Origin: Oxytricha trifallax
Lineage: Eukaryota > Ciliophora > Spirotrichea > Sporadotrichida > Oxytrichidae
Direction: 5' to 3'
Assembly (NCBI GenBank): GCA_000711775.1
Contig: ARYC01019178.1
Coordinates: 1-64,000 of the forward strand
Length of the DNA: 64,000 nucleotides
Part shown: in pieces, positions 11,304 to 23,199 of the stretch
How the letters are laid out: each line of letters starts with the position of its first letter
Position numbering within the stretch: position 1 is the stretch's first letter
Notes under the pieces: model-generated
What the model was told of the DNA's origin: nothing
What the model saw: only the letters and a program-made list of their open reading frames with translations
Database searches by the model: none
Made by a program: the position numbers and the translations under genes

Positions 11304-14300
11304 TCACTAATCTTCTCTTTGAACTTGTAGTACTGCTTTTACTTTTGGATCTCTCTCAGCTTTGAGCCTTAGTAATCTCATGGTGCTACCGCTTTAAATT
11401 CTTGTGCACCAATTTCTATACCACTTCAAACGGTTTGTTTGCAGCACTGGATTTTAACTCATCTTCTCTTCTATTACCTCTATGAGAGTTGGTTAATAAA
11501 AACCCAATTTACTTTATTCAGTTGGTTCCTAAACTGAGACAGCCTCTTTAAGTTCCTCAACTTTTTCTTTCTTCTCTTCTTCAATTGGATGGATTGCTTC
11601 GTTATAAGATTTCTCAGTGAGCCTTATAAGGTGTTCAACAATTTATCGTACCTTCATATCATCCTCATTCTTATTGGAAAGTTCTGCAGTTATCAATTCT
11701 TGAAGCACTAAGTTTGATTCAATTAAATTTTCCATTGCTTCTTATTGATTTTACAAAATTGATTATACCAAATTGTACTTGCGATCAAGATTAAGGTCTG
11801 CTTCATTTTACTCCACTACGAGCAGCTGCTCTGCACTACTTTTAGAAGCTAGTTTATATAACACTCTCTGCCATCTACCTTTGGTGTTGAGCCTACCAAT
11901 CCTACCAATGATTTATTCTTCAGATCTTTTTGTAAAAATCAGCGATAATTAAATATGAGCCACCATTTTGATTGATTTCATCATTCGTTTAAATGTCTGT
12001 GCCTCTACCCTATGCTTCATTCAGCAAGTAAATTCCATAGTTCTTGATTGCATTCTTCATTAAATACCTGCCTTCAAGGGTAGCTTCAATTACAGCAGCG
12101 TGGCCGTGGCTGAAACTTGTGAAATCAAAGCCTGAATATTAAAGGCCTTATTCAATAGTGCTGTAATTTGCAGAGGCAACAATTAAAACTGGAGAATTCG
12201 CTACTTAATCCTTTATGATTTCCTTGATTGTTTTCAAATAATCTCCTTGATTTGAATTCACGAGCAAGTCTGGCAGCTAATTTTCTTGTCTCCTTACAAC
12301 TTATCAAGTGTAGGGAACACCACAGGCGTGCTTGACAAAGCCAAGATAAGGCTATGTTATTCGGTTTGAGAAAGATGGCTGCCTGAAAAACCAACAATAC
12401 TTTTAGCTTGTTTGAAGAGATTGAGCTAGTTTACAATGTTTTCACTGGAACCATCAAATAAAATCTAATCGTACTCATCAACCAGCACGATACTCTCGTG
12501 CCACACACTCATGAATTTAGGGTTCTTCGTTTATTTCTTCAGTTGTGGCTGAGTAAAGAAATAAATACCTGCGCTTCTTGCAATGAAATTAAAGTTTGAA
12601 TTAAGAGCCATTGCACTAATTAACTTTTAGAATTTCTTGAAATCCCTCAATACCAAGTGCTCATTCTTACCAATTATGATTACAGATAGCTTGGTTTTAA
12701 GAGCTATAAGAATGGCTAACGCAATAAAAATTAAGGTCTTGCCATTTCCAATACCAAAATGAATTAAATGGCTTGACTGTAAGTTATCGCAAATGTAGTT
12801 AATGCACAAAACTTGTAAACTATACAACTTAAATCCAAGATTTTGCTGCAGTTTTTCCAAATCTTCACTCATCAACCTTTCATTTGGAGGCTTTTAATTG
12901 AAAGTCCTTGCTAATTAGTGCATAATGTTAACATTCTCAAAGAGTAAAAGTAGTTCTGCAACAATTTTATCAGAGAATGCTTCCATATTGCGAGGAAGCT
13001 GCAAAATTCGTTGAATTTCAGAACAGTCACCATGAAGGCAGTTTTCAATAATGTTGCTTGTAAGACTTACATTCTTTTCGACCTAAGCTTCTATTAATTA
13101 CTGTTGAAGCCTCTTGATTTGCTCATCTTACCAACCCATTGCACGACTCTATTCTATAGTCTTGATGCGAGGCCTTTCATAAAGTAAACCATGGTGTTTT
13201 AATCTATAACCTCTTACTTCTGTAAGAATGTACACATGGTTAATAAAATATAATCTTTTAAAGAATCAACAGTTGGACAGCAACTTAAAGCACAAATTCT
13301 CACGAAGTGCTCTGAATATGCAACTGGAATATCCCTGATTAAATGCAAGCCGCAGTCTTGTTTGAGTAAAGTAATGAAAGGCACATTCAATATAAAGAAT
13401 GAAGAAGGTATTAACTTCTAACTTGAGGGTCAATTGAGTATAACTACCAGGTATAACTCATAAATTGTATTACATAAGGGTTTGAATCATCCAGTTTTTT
13501 CACTTGAGCAAGCTGTTTAGTGAAGGCTGAAGCTGTGTTGAAGAATACGTAATTTGCCAGGCCTAGTGCCTGCCTTGCATTAGGCGAGCGAACTAATAAT
13601 AATATTGATTCCAAAATAAGTGAGTCTTCAACTTCGACTTTTTCTCCCATATAATAACCCAAAGCGGCTAAAAAGATACGAGGCTTGGAATCTTGATCTA
13701 TATTACTATTGCTGAGAATTAAATTCACCAGCAGGGAGAACAGGTCCTAGAGTATTTATTGATCGTTGACGTTCTCAAAATTGTTCTAGAATGATAAAAG
13801 TGACTGAGTGTTACGAGTCACTATTTCTTGCAAGATGCAAGACCTTTCATAATATTTAGAATTTTTGAAATTTTAAAAGTGTTTAATTAACACCTAGTGG
13901 CCGATGATCGCGCCGTAGTTAATAAAGAGTTGAGGTAAGGGTTCTTTATCATGTTTCTAATCGCTTGCAAAGTTACGCTCGTAGTGAAATCACTCACCTT
14001 CACCTCTTCGTCGATTGCAGATAGTTCAGGAGCTCTGAAATTACAGATTTACTTTCGTGGATGTGCTTCACTTACTTGGGTTTATTGTTAATTAAATACT
14101 TTCTCACGACTACTTAAAATCCTTAGTCATTTCAAAGCCTGCAAAATCCACCTGCTCCAGCAGCAAACTTAAATTAAAGTTGTTTTAGTGCAGAAATTCC
14201 TATGCACGATTGATTTTAGCACTGTCTTGTGCATTTTTATATTCAGATATTATACCCTTAGGTTTACCCGCATCTTCAAGATTCACATTGGCTAGTAGAT

Positions 14301-14450
14301 TTTCGAAAATCTGAGGTAAGTTTTCTTGTTCGGGTACCAGTTCTGGCACCTGCTAATCATTAATAGGTTCTAAATAGAAGGTAATATCAAAGATTTGAGC
14401 TTCCCAGCTTCCTTATTGAGAAGTTGAGGAGGGTCAGTCTTAGAAGCCAT
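11304..14450 (-). pseudogene. SecA-like superfamily-2 helicase, many frameshifts
   Basis: Read on the minus strand from ATG 14450 (MASKTDPP) to TGA near 11304, about 1,040 codons if joined. Motifs in order: Walker A HFGIGNGKTL (about 12770), Walker B VLVDEYDQ (about 12470), motif V LNEAQGRGTDI (about 12010) and motif VI EEQIIGRIGRLNTKG (about 11910). GRGTDI and the QxxGRxGR box are typical of SecA-type motors. N-terminal to them is a long helical region found in ciliate SecA-domain proteins of unknown role. The C-terminal tail is Glu/Lys rich and probably coiled coil. At least six single-base frame changes occur (for example near 12260 and 11930, the latter in an A run). They could be decay or, in part, assembly error. 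TAA/TAG serve as Gln throughout, so it is not bacterial contamination. Confidence 0.75.
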
Positions 14451-14469
14451 CTAAAATCCAGGGGCTGGA

Positions 14470-15240
14470 TTCATCTAGTTTATGGTAGATTTTAATGATT
14501 AATTCGACTGGATTTTAATACTAAATAGCTGGATTATTAAAATTTAAATTGGATTTTTGCAAATTTACAGAGAGATTTTTCACACTTTCGTCTCTATACT
14601 CCGGATTTATAGCTAGATAGAAAAATTGCACTTCAAGTAGATATAATTCACTATTAATAACATAACTAGCAGCTTTAAGTCTCAAGGTGATGGGTGGTTG
14701 AAGAGCCTTGAAAATTTTTAGAAAGTTTCGAGCTCGAGCCCAACCAAAATTGGCTTTTTAAAAAAATGTAAAAATCGCGAAATCCGTTAAAATTCAAAAG
14801 CCTTCCCTGTCTATAACTGAATAATGGCGAGGAGAAATGTGAAGGAAGGAATCGCTAGAAGTTAATGGTACTTAAAATGGAAATTTCGAGTAGAAGGTTC
14901 GAAGGTCGAAAAAGAGGTTCTGGCTTAAGCCAAAAAACTGGATTTTAGGGGGTTGCCAGGGTAGGGGGAAGGAAAATGTTGAAAGAGGAAAAGTGAATAG
15001 GGAAAGGTACTGGATTTTTAGGTTGTTTCGAGTTGACTAATCATTCTTAATCAATTGGTACGGTTAAGTGCTAAGAGAATTAAAGATTCAATATTCGCTG
15101 CTTTTCACGGACTCGCTTTCTAAGGACCTTAAAGAGGCATTTTCAAATTTAGTTAAAAAGCCTTAATTTAATTTTTCGTATTAACACTTTAATTAAATTC
15201 GTTTACGCACTTATCAAATTCTTATGCACATATGTATTGG
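14470..15240. other. Moderately GC-rich non-coding stretch
   Basis: Between the SecA-like start and the next island lies DNA with more G and C than the surroundings, including purine-rich runs near 14930-15010. No open frame stands out on either strand. It may be 5' leader or the end of the mobile block at 8.47-14.45 kb. I found no convincing terminal repeat. Confidence 0.35.
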
Positions 15241-15254
15241 GGTTTATATATATA

Positions 15255-15476
15255 ATGAAATACCTCAAATCCACATCATCAACGACATCACAAAGTGGGA
15301 AAATCAAAATAGAAATTAGTAGTAAACAGGCTTCATTATGTATTTCAAAAATGTTTCCCAGGAGACTGTCTAGGTGCATGTAATGGATTTATAACCAAAG
15401 TATAAATTGAGTAAATAGTACTTATGTGAATAGCTAAAACCAAGGAAAATCTTGTATAATCAGGCAGCTTATTGAA
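15255..15476 (+). CDS. Small coding-like island, unknown
   Basis: From ATG 15255 one frame reads MKYLKSTSSTTSQSGKIKIE. After about 15335 a neighbouring frame gives MYFKNVSQETVQVHVMDLQ, KYKLSKQYLCEQLKPRK and ILYNQAAY, ending at TGA. The two halves would join through a one-base shift. Residue choice looks real. It could be a first MDS or a decayed small gene. No family is recognised. Confidence 0.35.
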
Positions 15477-15479
15477 AAT

Positions 15480-17230
15480 GCATTATTTATTAATTATTTA
15501 TATTTAGATTAATCAAGAATATTAAAAATTCCAATATCTTTATAAATTTTTCAGTAGAATTAAATTAATAAAAAAAGACAACTTTTATAATATGTTTTAT
15601 TTTAGCTAGATATTCATATAAAATATTACTATTTTTTATTAATTCTCTCTATTATTAAACAATAATAGATTATTAAAACTAATGATCTGGTTTTCTTAAT
15701 TAATCAAACAGTTAAATATAAATTTAGCAATTAATTTAATTAAAATGCTAATCTTCTTGCAAAATACAAAAATATATTCGCTACTAAATATTTATTTTCT
15801 GGTTTAATTCCAAGATAAAAAGTTCCAAATTAGGAAGTTATATTAATCCTAAGTTAGTTTATTTATAATATATTTGATTAGTTATGCCTATATTAATTTA
15901 AATATAGAATTTAATTTCCTTCAAATTTAGTTATTATAAATAAGCAATATATAAAATAAATTTATTTTTTATTAAAATTGATTTCTAAATCAGGACTAAA
16001 TAAATAAATAAAATTTAATTTTTTCTATTATATTTCTCTTTTACCATAAAAAGTTTTTTTTAAACTAGCAATTTATAAAAAAGCATTTAATTAATTTGAA
16101 TTTAGATTTTTACTTCCCTAAATTTTTAATTAAAATCCTCAATAGCAAATTTATCTCTATTTTTCCAAAGAAAAGCAAACACAAAAGCAGGGCTCAAATA
16201 AATCCCCATAATCAGAATTATAATTAATTTAAATATTTATCAAATACTTATTTAAATTATATTGATAAAAGTTCATTCAAGGGATTGTCTGCGCTTCCAT
16301 ATTTAGCTGACTATAATATCAATTAAAATTTAATCTTACAGTATATAAGGTAATACTACAACTAATGGCGAAATTTAATTAATATACAATGCTATATATA
16401 ATATTTTTTAATTCAAGTATCCCTAGCTAAAAGCCCTGATAAAAGTGCTGAAAAACAATTTCTACTAAATTATGTTTGTAATTTTAGTAATTCTAAAAGT
16501 TATAGTAAAACAAAAGCATATTTTACAATTAGTGTTTTTAGCATAATTTTGCAATTAAAACTATAAGTAAACCTACAAGACCCATTCCTATAATTGCAAT
16601 TAATATAAATCCCATGTTGATCAGTAAGTTTTAGTATAAATATAACTAATAATATTAAAGAATTTGTTATTATAATTTTAGAAATAAACAAATTTATTAA
16701 TAAAAATCTTATTAAATTTTTGTTATGACAATTTTAATTGCATTTATTTTTCTGAGCTAAGTTAATTTGAAGTGTTTTTAATTTTTAATTGTATATTAAA
16801 AATTGATTCATGAATAAATTAAATAAGTTTGAATCTGAATATCGTTTGAAGTTAAGAATTATTAGCATGTTGAATTTATTAAAATAAAAAGATATCTGCT
16901 TATTAAATAGTGTCACTAACACTACCATTAGTTTATAGAGGGTGTAATAAAATTATAAATATTAAAATAATTTAGCATTTATACTAAATATTGTGAACTT
17001 AAAATATTTAATTTAAACGACCCTTAGTTTCACTAAGTGAATTAAAAAACCAACTTTTAATTGTTTATTTGTCTATCAATTGCATAGTGGATATGTTAAC
17101 AAGAGCTTCAAAACATTAAATTATGTTAGATGGAAGATTTATACTCATTAGTGGCAAGTTTACAATAAGTTAAAGTATTTTATATCTCTACAATTTAGTG
17201 ATTAATTTAAAAATAAATATATATATATAT
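15480..17230. other. AT-rich stretch without recognisable genes
   Basis: AT-rich DNA ending in a TA dinucleotide run (about 17220-17234). Small GC-richer patches near 16150-16320 do not give a consistent reading frame. Nothing is supported. Confidence 0.45.
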
Positions 17231-17241
17231 ATATAAACAGT

Positions 17242-17691
17242 ATGCCCATCATTCGCCAAAGAAGTTTCATAGAAAATTTAACAGCTAATTAGAGAAATAA
17301 ATTTACAAATACAGCAGCAATAAAAGTATTTGCAGCTACAGAGGAGGCTGTTCCTAAGGCAGTCATTCAAAAACAATTAAAAATAATTATTGAACACATT
17401 TATATGACAATTAAATTGATTTCATCTACAACAAGTGTTTATGAAATAGAAACTTACTCACCTGAATCATAATATTAGGCAGGAATGGATTTCTTAACAA
17501 ATGTTTTATCAGCTACTTTGGCATTTAATTTACTGTTTACATAATATTATAAAAGTAAAAATAAAATCCAATTTAATTATAGAAATAACTTGTCTAAAAG
17601 ATTCACAAAATTATTGCAGTTAAAAATTAATAGAAATTCTTCTTATTTTGTTTTAAATTTTAGATTACTTTCCTTATTTTCCTTATTTTGA
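17242..17691 (+). CDS. 149-codon ORF, unknown function
   Basis: ATG 17242 to TGA 17689-17691, open with TAA/TAG as Gln. The first 110 codons look like a real protein: MPIIRQRSFIENLTANQRNK, then AAIKVFAATEEAVPKAVIQK, SSTTSVYEIETYSPES and AGMDFLTNVLSATLAFNLL, the last possibly a membrane segment. The tail after about 17570 is AT-rich and may be non-coding. It is transcribed towards the 3' end of the large minus-strand gene (17.7-40.5 kb). No family is recognised. It could be a whole small gene or one MDS. Confidence 0.5.
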
Positions 17692-17709
17692 TTATTAATC
17701 TTTTAATTT

Positions 17710-17965
17710 AAAAATATTATCCCTTGAGAAACTTGACTTCTAGCACATCAGATTTCTAGCATATTTTCAAATTAAATATATAAACTTACAGAATATTATG
17801 AGATAGCTTTAGGATTAGAAAAACTCAATTATACTTTCAATTCATTCCCACTTGAAGTTAATACTTTAATATTTGTAATATTTTATTTTTAGATTTCTAT
17901 TTTTTCAGTAAGTCCATCTCTAACAAGAAACTATAGTGTTTGATTATCTATTATTGTCGATATAA
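17710..17965 (-). CDS. MDS island(s), 3' part of the large surface-protein gene
   Basis: The minus strand gives VLTSSGNELKVQLSFSNPKA then ISQYSVSLY (about 17870-17770), and SDVLEVKFLKGQYF (about 17745-17700). A further piece near 17955-17900 reads IDNNRQSNTIVSC. The alternation of hydrophobic and polar residues with N, S and G at turns matches the islands upstream. These are probably the last MDSs of the locus. The stop was not located. Confidence 0.45.
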
Positions 17966-18079
17966 ATTAAAATGAATAAGAATATTTAGAACTTAATTAT
18001 TTGTTATATAATTCTCTAAAAAAGAATTTCTTAATTAATATATTATGTCTGAAAGTCTTATCATAATTAAATAAAAACT

Positions 18080-18475
18080 AAATTTTATGCTTTAAAATAT
18101 AAAAATGACTCAAATCCAGAGATATAGGGTTATTTGCTTTATCAATCAATCTGTATATTTTTATGTTGAAAGTAAAATACTATATATAAATTAATAAATC
18201 ACCTATTCTAATATTTATATTTAAGTTAGAAAATACTAAACTTAAAAGTTAATTCAACATATAATCAATAATTCTTTTAATTTTATTAAAATATTTTTAT
18301 AAGAATAAGGACTGTAAATATTTTGGAGATAATATAGTGTCATTGAATTTAAAAGTGACTTCCCCTTTTCTTGAAATAGATTAAAGAATCACAGTTATTG
18401 ATTTTTGAGTTTTTAAATTCTATAATTTTGAAAAATCAATATCAGTAGTTATATTAGGAGTAGTATAGTAAATTA
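18080..18475 (-). CDS. MDS islands with Ig/cadherin-like strands
   Basis: Two islands. About 18470-18320 reads TTPNITTDIDFSKLQNLKT, QKSITVILQSISRKGEV and TFKFNDTILSPKYL. About 18190-18085 reads YRLIDKANNPISLDLSHFY. The pattern resembles beta-sandwich repeats of extracellular ciliate proteins, but no specific domain can be named from sequence alone. The AT-rich DNA between them (about 18195-18320) is probably an IES. Confidence 0.5.
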
Positions 18476-18479
18476 ATCA

Positions 18480-18765
18480 TTAATTTTTTCATATAAATTT
18501 TCATCTTAAATTTGAACAAAAGTATTAACATAAAATTATATAGTCTTATTAATCTTCTTTCAAAAGTACATTAACGTTGAATTTTGTTTTATATTTAGTA
18601 TTATCACTATTTCTAAAAGAATTTACTTAAATCTCATACAATCCTATATTATTATTTTTGGGAGACAGTTTCAATTAATAATCTGAATTTATAGTAGAGA
18701 ATGTAAATGCATCATTCAAATTAATGTCGAAAGTGTTGTTATTAAAGTAAGAATCTTTTAAGTTT
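18480..18765 (-). CDS. MDS island with beta-repeat sequence
   Basis: The minus strand reads DSYFNNNTFDINLNDAFTFS, TINSDYQLKLSPKNNNIGLY and EIQVNSFRNSDNTKYKTKFN, then VNVLLKED, before running into AT-rich DNA. The form Y-x-L-x-x-S, G-L-Y-E-I-x-V, F-x-V-x-V is typical of extracellular beta-sandwich repeats. It lies between the islands at 18.3 and 19.4 kb in the same orientation. Confidence 0.55.
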
Positions 18766-19384
18766 TTAGAGATAAATTTAATAATTATGAGATTGTTTAT
18801 ATATAAGGTAATATATAATTTATAGATGAATAAGTCTATTGTTTAAGTTTATCCTGTATATATTAACCCTTGAAAAGAGTATTAAAAACTAATAAGTTTT
18901 TTTTAAAAATATGGATGGAAGAATAAAATTGCATGCTTTTTTACTTATTATTATAAAATGTTTTAACATTCAAATATATATCTTAATTCACTAATTAATT
19001 TGGTTTTTCATTTATTTTAAACAATAAAAATTAAATTTTATAATACTAAAATAGTTTAGAATATTTTAATTTGACTCAGAAGCTGAATTTATAAGAATCA
19101 TTATTTAATGTAATGCTTAAATTTAAATTATCTATTGTATTAGCATTATAATTTTTTTTAATTTAAAATTTACCTAATTTATCGAATAAATTCAAAATTT
19201 CTTTAAACTAAATTTTTCAGTTTGTTATAATTTTTATAAATGAAATATATAAAAATCAATATCTCTAATATATTTTTATTAGTTTTTATTGTGATATCAT
19301 TTATCTTGAAATATTGACTGAATGAAAAACAAATATATTTTATAATTATAATCTAATTTTTAATGAAAATTCCTCCTATGTGAC

Positions 19385-19535
19385 TGAATATTGAGACTCT
19401 TCATTAATGACTTAAATCACAAAACTATATGTCAAAGTCTTACTATTCGTTTACGTTTAAATTTCAACTGTATAGTTGCCCACTTAACTACTGTCTGTGG
19501 GAGTTGTATTTATTATATTTTCAGTAAATGATATT
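19385..19535 (-). CDS. MDS island directly flanking TBE-A
   Basis: The minus strand starts right at the TBE-A edge: ISFTENIINTTPTDSSQVGN, YTVEIQTQTNSKTLTYSFVI, then QVINEESQYSVTQEEFSL. VGNYTVEI...TYSFVIQV is a classic beta-repeat signature. Because coding sequence abuts the transposon, TBE-A here behaves as part of an IES that must be removed for the gene to be read. Confidence 0.6.
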
Positions 19536-19644
19536 CAAAACCCCAAAACCCATTAGTAAAGTTTATAAGTGCCTTGATTTATAGGGTGTAGTTGGGATCT
19601 TATTGAGGTTAGTAGAGAAATTAAGTCAATTTGCAAAATGAGAA

Positions 19645-20676
19645 ATGCGAAATTTAGGGTATATTTACATTTACTGCTTAAGCTTAGGTTTTGGTACAAG
19701 TATTAATATAGACTAAATCAAACCAGTGCTAAATTATTCAGCGATCGCAAGACTCCTACGCAAGAGTGCCTCAACTGTTAAGTATCATTGCTTGTTAGCT
19801 GTTTAGCATTATAACTCAGGCTCTTTAAAGCATCCTGCAAGAAAATAAAAGTTCTCATAAGTCCATATTGACTATCTCTGTGACTCTAAGACGTTAAAGT
19901 AATGGGCTCACTTTCCTCTTGACTAACGAGTTGTCATGTTTCATCGCAGGTTTACTGACATGCACATCTCTCCCTAAAACAATAGCCAACATATATAGAA
20001 GAAATGGTATTACTTTCAAGACTGTCAACAGAGTGAAGAGAGTGATTGATTTTACAGTGCCATTTTATAGTAATAATTTAAACTATATATGAATAAATGC
20101 AGAGAGCTATTGATAATAACATTATGTTCATATACGCTGATAGCTGTATTTACCTTCAACACCTTCTTTAACAAGTCATGATACATGAAGTATGATAACA
20201 TAGAAGTTTATGGCTAGAAAATAAAGGTTGTAACACATGCAATTTTAGCAGGTATAAAAAAAGATTCAGGCTTAGAAAGTTACGTTATTCAACCTCGCTC
20301 TATTAAGTGTGAGTAGTATATAGAGTTCCTACATAAGCTCAGAGGGAAGTATAGTAACCAAGAGATTATCCTGTTTGTTGATAACCTCTCAGTTCATAAG
20401 TCTAAGGAATCTAAGAAAGCTTATGAAGAGTTAAACATTACTCCTGTATACAACGTTCCTTACAGCCCTTAATTTAATGGAATAGAATTCTACTGGAGTT
20501 AAATCAAGACTCACTACAAGAAGCTTCTGCTGTATCATCTTATGCATGACTTGCCCATCGATACAGTAGACTTGATTCAAAGCAGCTGTAAGAGAGTGAG
20601 CGTAGATAAGACAACAATTTGTGCGAGAGAGGGAAGAATGAATGTTTATAAATAAGTTTTAGATTTAAACGAATGA
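19645..20676 (+). pseudogene. TBE-A 42-kDa DDE transposase, frameshifted
   Basis: Start ATG 19645 aligns with the TBE-B start and the frame ends at TGA 20674-20676. An N-terminal helix-turn-helix-like region (SAIARLLRKSASTVKYH) is followed by the DDE catalytic core of the Tc1/IS630 superfamily: first Asp in IYADS, second in ILFVDNLSVHKS, and Glu in SPQFNGIEFYW, spacing DD34E. All three acids are kept. Frame changes occur near 19980, 20090 and 20150. The protein would cut and join element ends during programmed DNA elimination in related species. This copy looks inactive as it stands, but its catalytic codons have survived. Confidence 0.85.
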
Positions 20677-20682
20677 ATATAT

Positions 20683-22440
20683 TCACATATCAAATTGACC
20701 CATAAAAGGGTTTGGAGTCTTTTTCTTATCCTCTTCTTATGGCCCATATTTCTTTTCTTAGTGCCAGTTACTGCATCTATGTTAATCTCTTCTGGCTTTT
20801 ATAAATCTTTGAAGAGCCTCTTACTCAATTAATGTTTTACTTGAGACTTTATCTCTCTGTTTAATTTGCTGCGCTCTTTCATCAAGTATATAGCAGTGAC
20901 AGATTTTCCTACAAAGTTATATGTCAAAGCTTACTTGAAAGATAAGGATGCTTCTTAAGTTCCTAGCCAAGATGAGCTTATTAGAATGCCTTGCTTCTTC
21001 TAGTCTTCAGGAGAGATAGAATCGTTTCTTGTGAGCTTCTTCAATGTTTTCTCTGAGACAACCGTCTTTTATTGTACCAAGAACACCAAAGTAGAAGTTC
21101 CTCTATGGTAGTTTATTGGAAAGTTGTTTTTTGGTAGGAAGGTAAACTACCACTTCCTCATTTTACATGCATCCTCATCAAGATTAGTGACTGAAATCTC
21201 AGGGTAGTTGGGAATTTCGATTAGTATAATCTCTTTATTTTTAAAAGCTTTCTTCTCCTCGCAAAGTATTTGGCTAAAATTTAAAGATTTACCAATATTT
21301 ATAAATAGTAATATATAAAGAACTTATTATGTTTATATATAATTTTAATAAGTAATATTTATTGTATAAATATTATTACTCTGCTTTTTTTTAAAATTAA
21401 CTCTCGATTCCGACCTCAAATTCCAGCTCTACCAATATTCTTTTGTTTATTCTTAAATAATTTTTTAGTGAATTCTTTTTTAGTTAATTACTTCTGCATT
21501 CTTCAAATATAATGTCATAAATATTATTAAACATTTTATATTTAAATTCAGAACCTACCAAAGCGAGAAATTTTTTAAGGATTTTTCTCGCTTTGGTAGG
21601 GTAGGCATAATTAAATAAAGTGTTCTATATATAGTATAAAATATAAAATTTTTAAATTAGCTTTATTCCTTTTTTTTGCAAGTTTGAAATATTGTTTTAA
21701 AAATTTCTGATGTATTTCTACAAACTAATATATATTCTATTTTAAGTAACAAAGCTTTAAAATATTTCTTTTTATAGAAACATTTGAACATGTTAATAAA
21801 ATGAGCAGAAAAATTATAAAAGTAAAATTGTTTATAAATTATTTGAATAAGTATATTCTTTATCTACAAGTTTAAATTATAGGACATTGAGATGAATTTA
21901 TTTAATTATGCCTACCCTACCAAAGCGAGAAAAATCTATAAAAAATTTCTCGCTTTGGTAGGTTCTGAATTTAAAAATAAAATGTTTAATAATATTTATG
22001 ACATTATATTTGAAGAATGCAGAAGTATTTAACTAAAAATGAATTCACTAAAAAATTATTTAAGAATGAACAAAAGAATATTGGTAGAGCTGGAATTTGA
22101 GGTCGGAATCGAGAGTTAATTTTAAAAAAAGCAGAGTAACAATATTTATACAATAAATATTACTTATTAAAATTATATATAAACATAATAAGTTCTTTAT
22201 ATATTACTATTTCTAAATATTGGTAAATCTTTAAATTTTAGCCAATTGCTTTCAAGAATGAAATTTTGGTACCTTCCATCGTTGGAAGGAATAAACCAAC
22301 TATATAATATGTTAATAGTCATCAAGTTATCTTACCATGTAAAGTTAGGTATCGATATAGATCTTCCTTACTTCTGAATCTTGATATCATTTCTTAAGCC
22401 TCGACTCTTTTCATTTGATCATTTAGTGATTCTATCTTTG
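20683..22440 (-). pseudogene. TBE-A 22-kDa ORF, split by a palindromic insert
   Basis: It matches the 22-kDa ORF of TBE-B on the minus strand (for example NIDAVTGTKKRN near 20770) but is interrupted at 21268-21270 by a 974-bp inverted-repeat element. The start codon seen in TBE-B (ATGGAGTCA) reads ATAGAATCA here. Function of the 22-kDa protein is unknown; it is conserved in TBE elements. Confidence 0.75.
21271..22244. mobile_element. Long-armed palindromic MITE nested in TBE-A
   Basis: Terminal inverted repeats tggctaaaatttaaagattt and its complement bound 974 bp, flanked by a duplicated ATT (21268-21270 and 22245-22247). The ANT target is the same as that of TBE elements, so a TBE-type (Tc1/IS630) transposase may move it. 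Each arm is about 340 bp and contains a second, smaller hairpin-forming pair, acctaccaaagcgagaaa (near 21551 and 21911, also inverted within each arm). No ORF was found in the 300-bp centre. Confidence 0.88.
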
Positions 22441-23199
22441 TTCCCCTTCCTATTAATGAATTTCAAATTATAATTTATAGACTTCTGGATCCTATTGTTT
22501 GAAAACTTACTATTAAATATGGCCATCTTATAGGAGGTCAACCCTGCAAAGATACGTGGAGAAGGTTTGCAGAAACTGTAACAAACTGCAGAGATTGAGC
22601 TGCATTTTTATCAATTTTGTTCCATTAAATTATTACTAAAATTGTTTAAATTTAATTAGTACTGGTACTAAATTCGTTTAAATTTAATTGGTACCAATTT
22701 AATAGTACCAAAACTTAATAAGTACCAAGTTTTAATCCAGTGAGTTTTTAATTGAAAAGTTCCAATATGGTTCAAAATCTAATTGGTACCAGTACCAACC
22801 CAATTTTATACTTGGTTGGTACAAAAATCAAAATTTTTAAGAATAAAATTAGAGAATTTATAGCAATAAAATAAACATAAATATGATCTATAACACCAAA
22901 AAACAACGATTATTGCTGTAAGATCAACTCCTATACAGAGTTACTATAGCCAGAGAGGTTATTAAAGCTTAATAATAGAAATTTAAATATGGCGGCTAAC
23001 TTAAATCGTAAAGCAGTTTCTCTTGGAGCAGGATAATCATAACTAAACTTTTTGTCCTCCTAAAACCTGAAATGATCTATATAGAAATGGAGATTGAGCT
23101 AAGAATTCTAGAGTTTGAAGCAGAGTCTTTAAAATTGAAGTTTAAAAAAATAAATAGAGTGCAGAGGTGGGAGTTTAAACATAAATTTAATTGATTGAG

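Noticed and set aside
11304..14450. Bacterial SecA gene from contamination
   Set aside because: The frame needs TAA and TAG as Gln dozens of times and has ciliate-type flanks, so it is a eukaryotic SecA-like gene.
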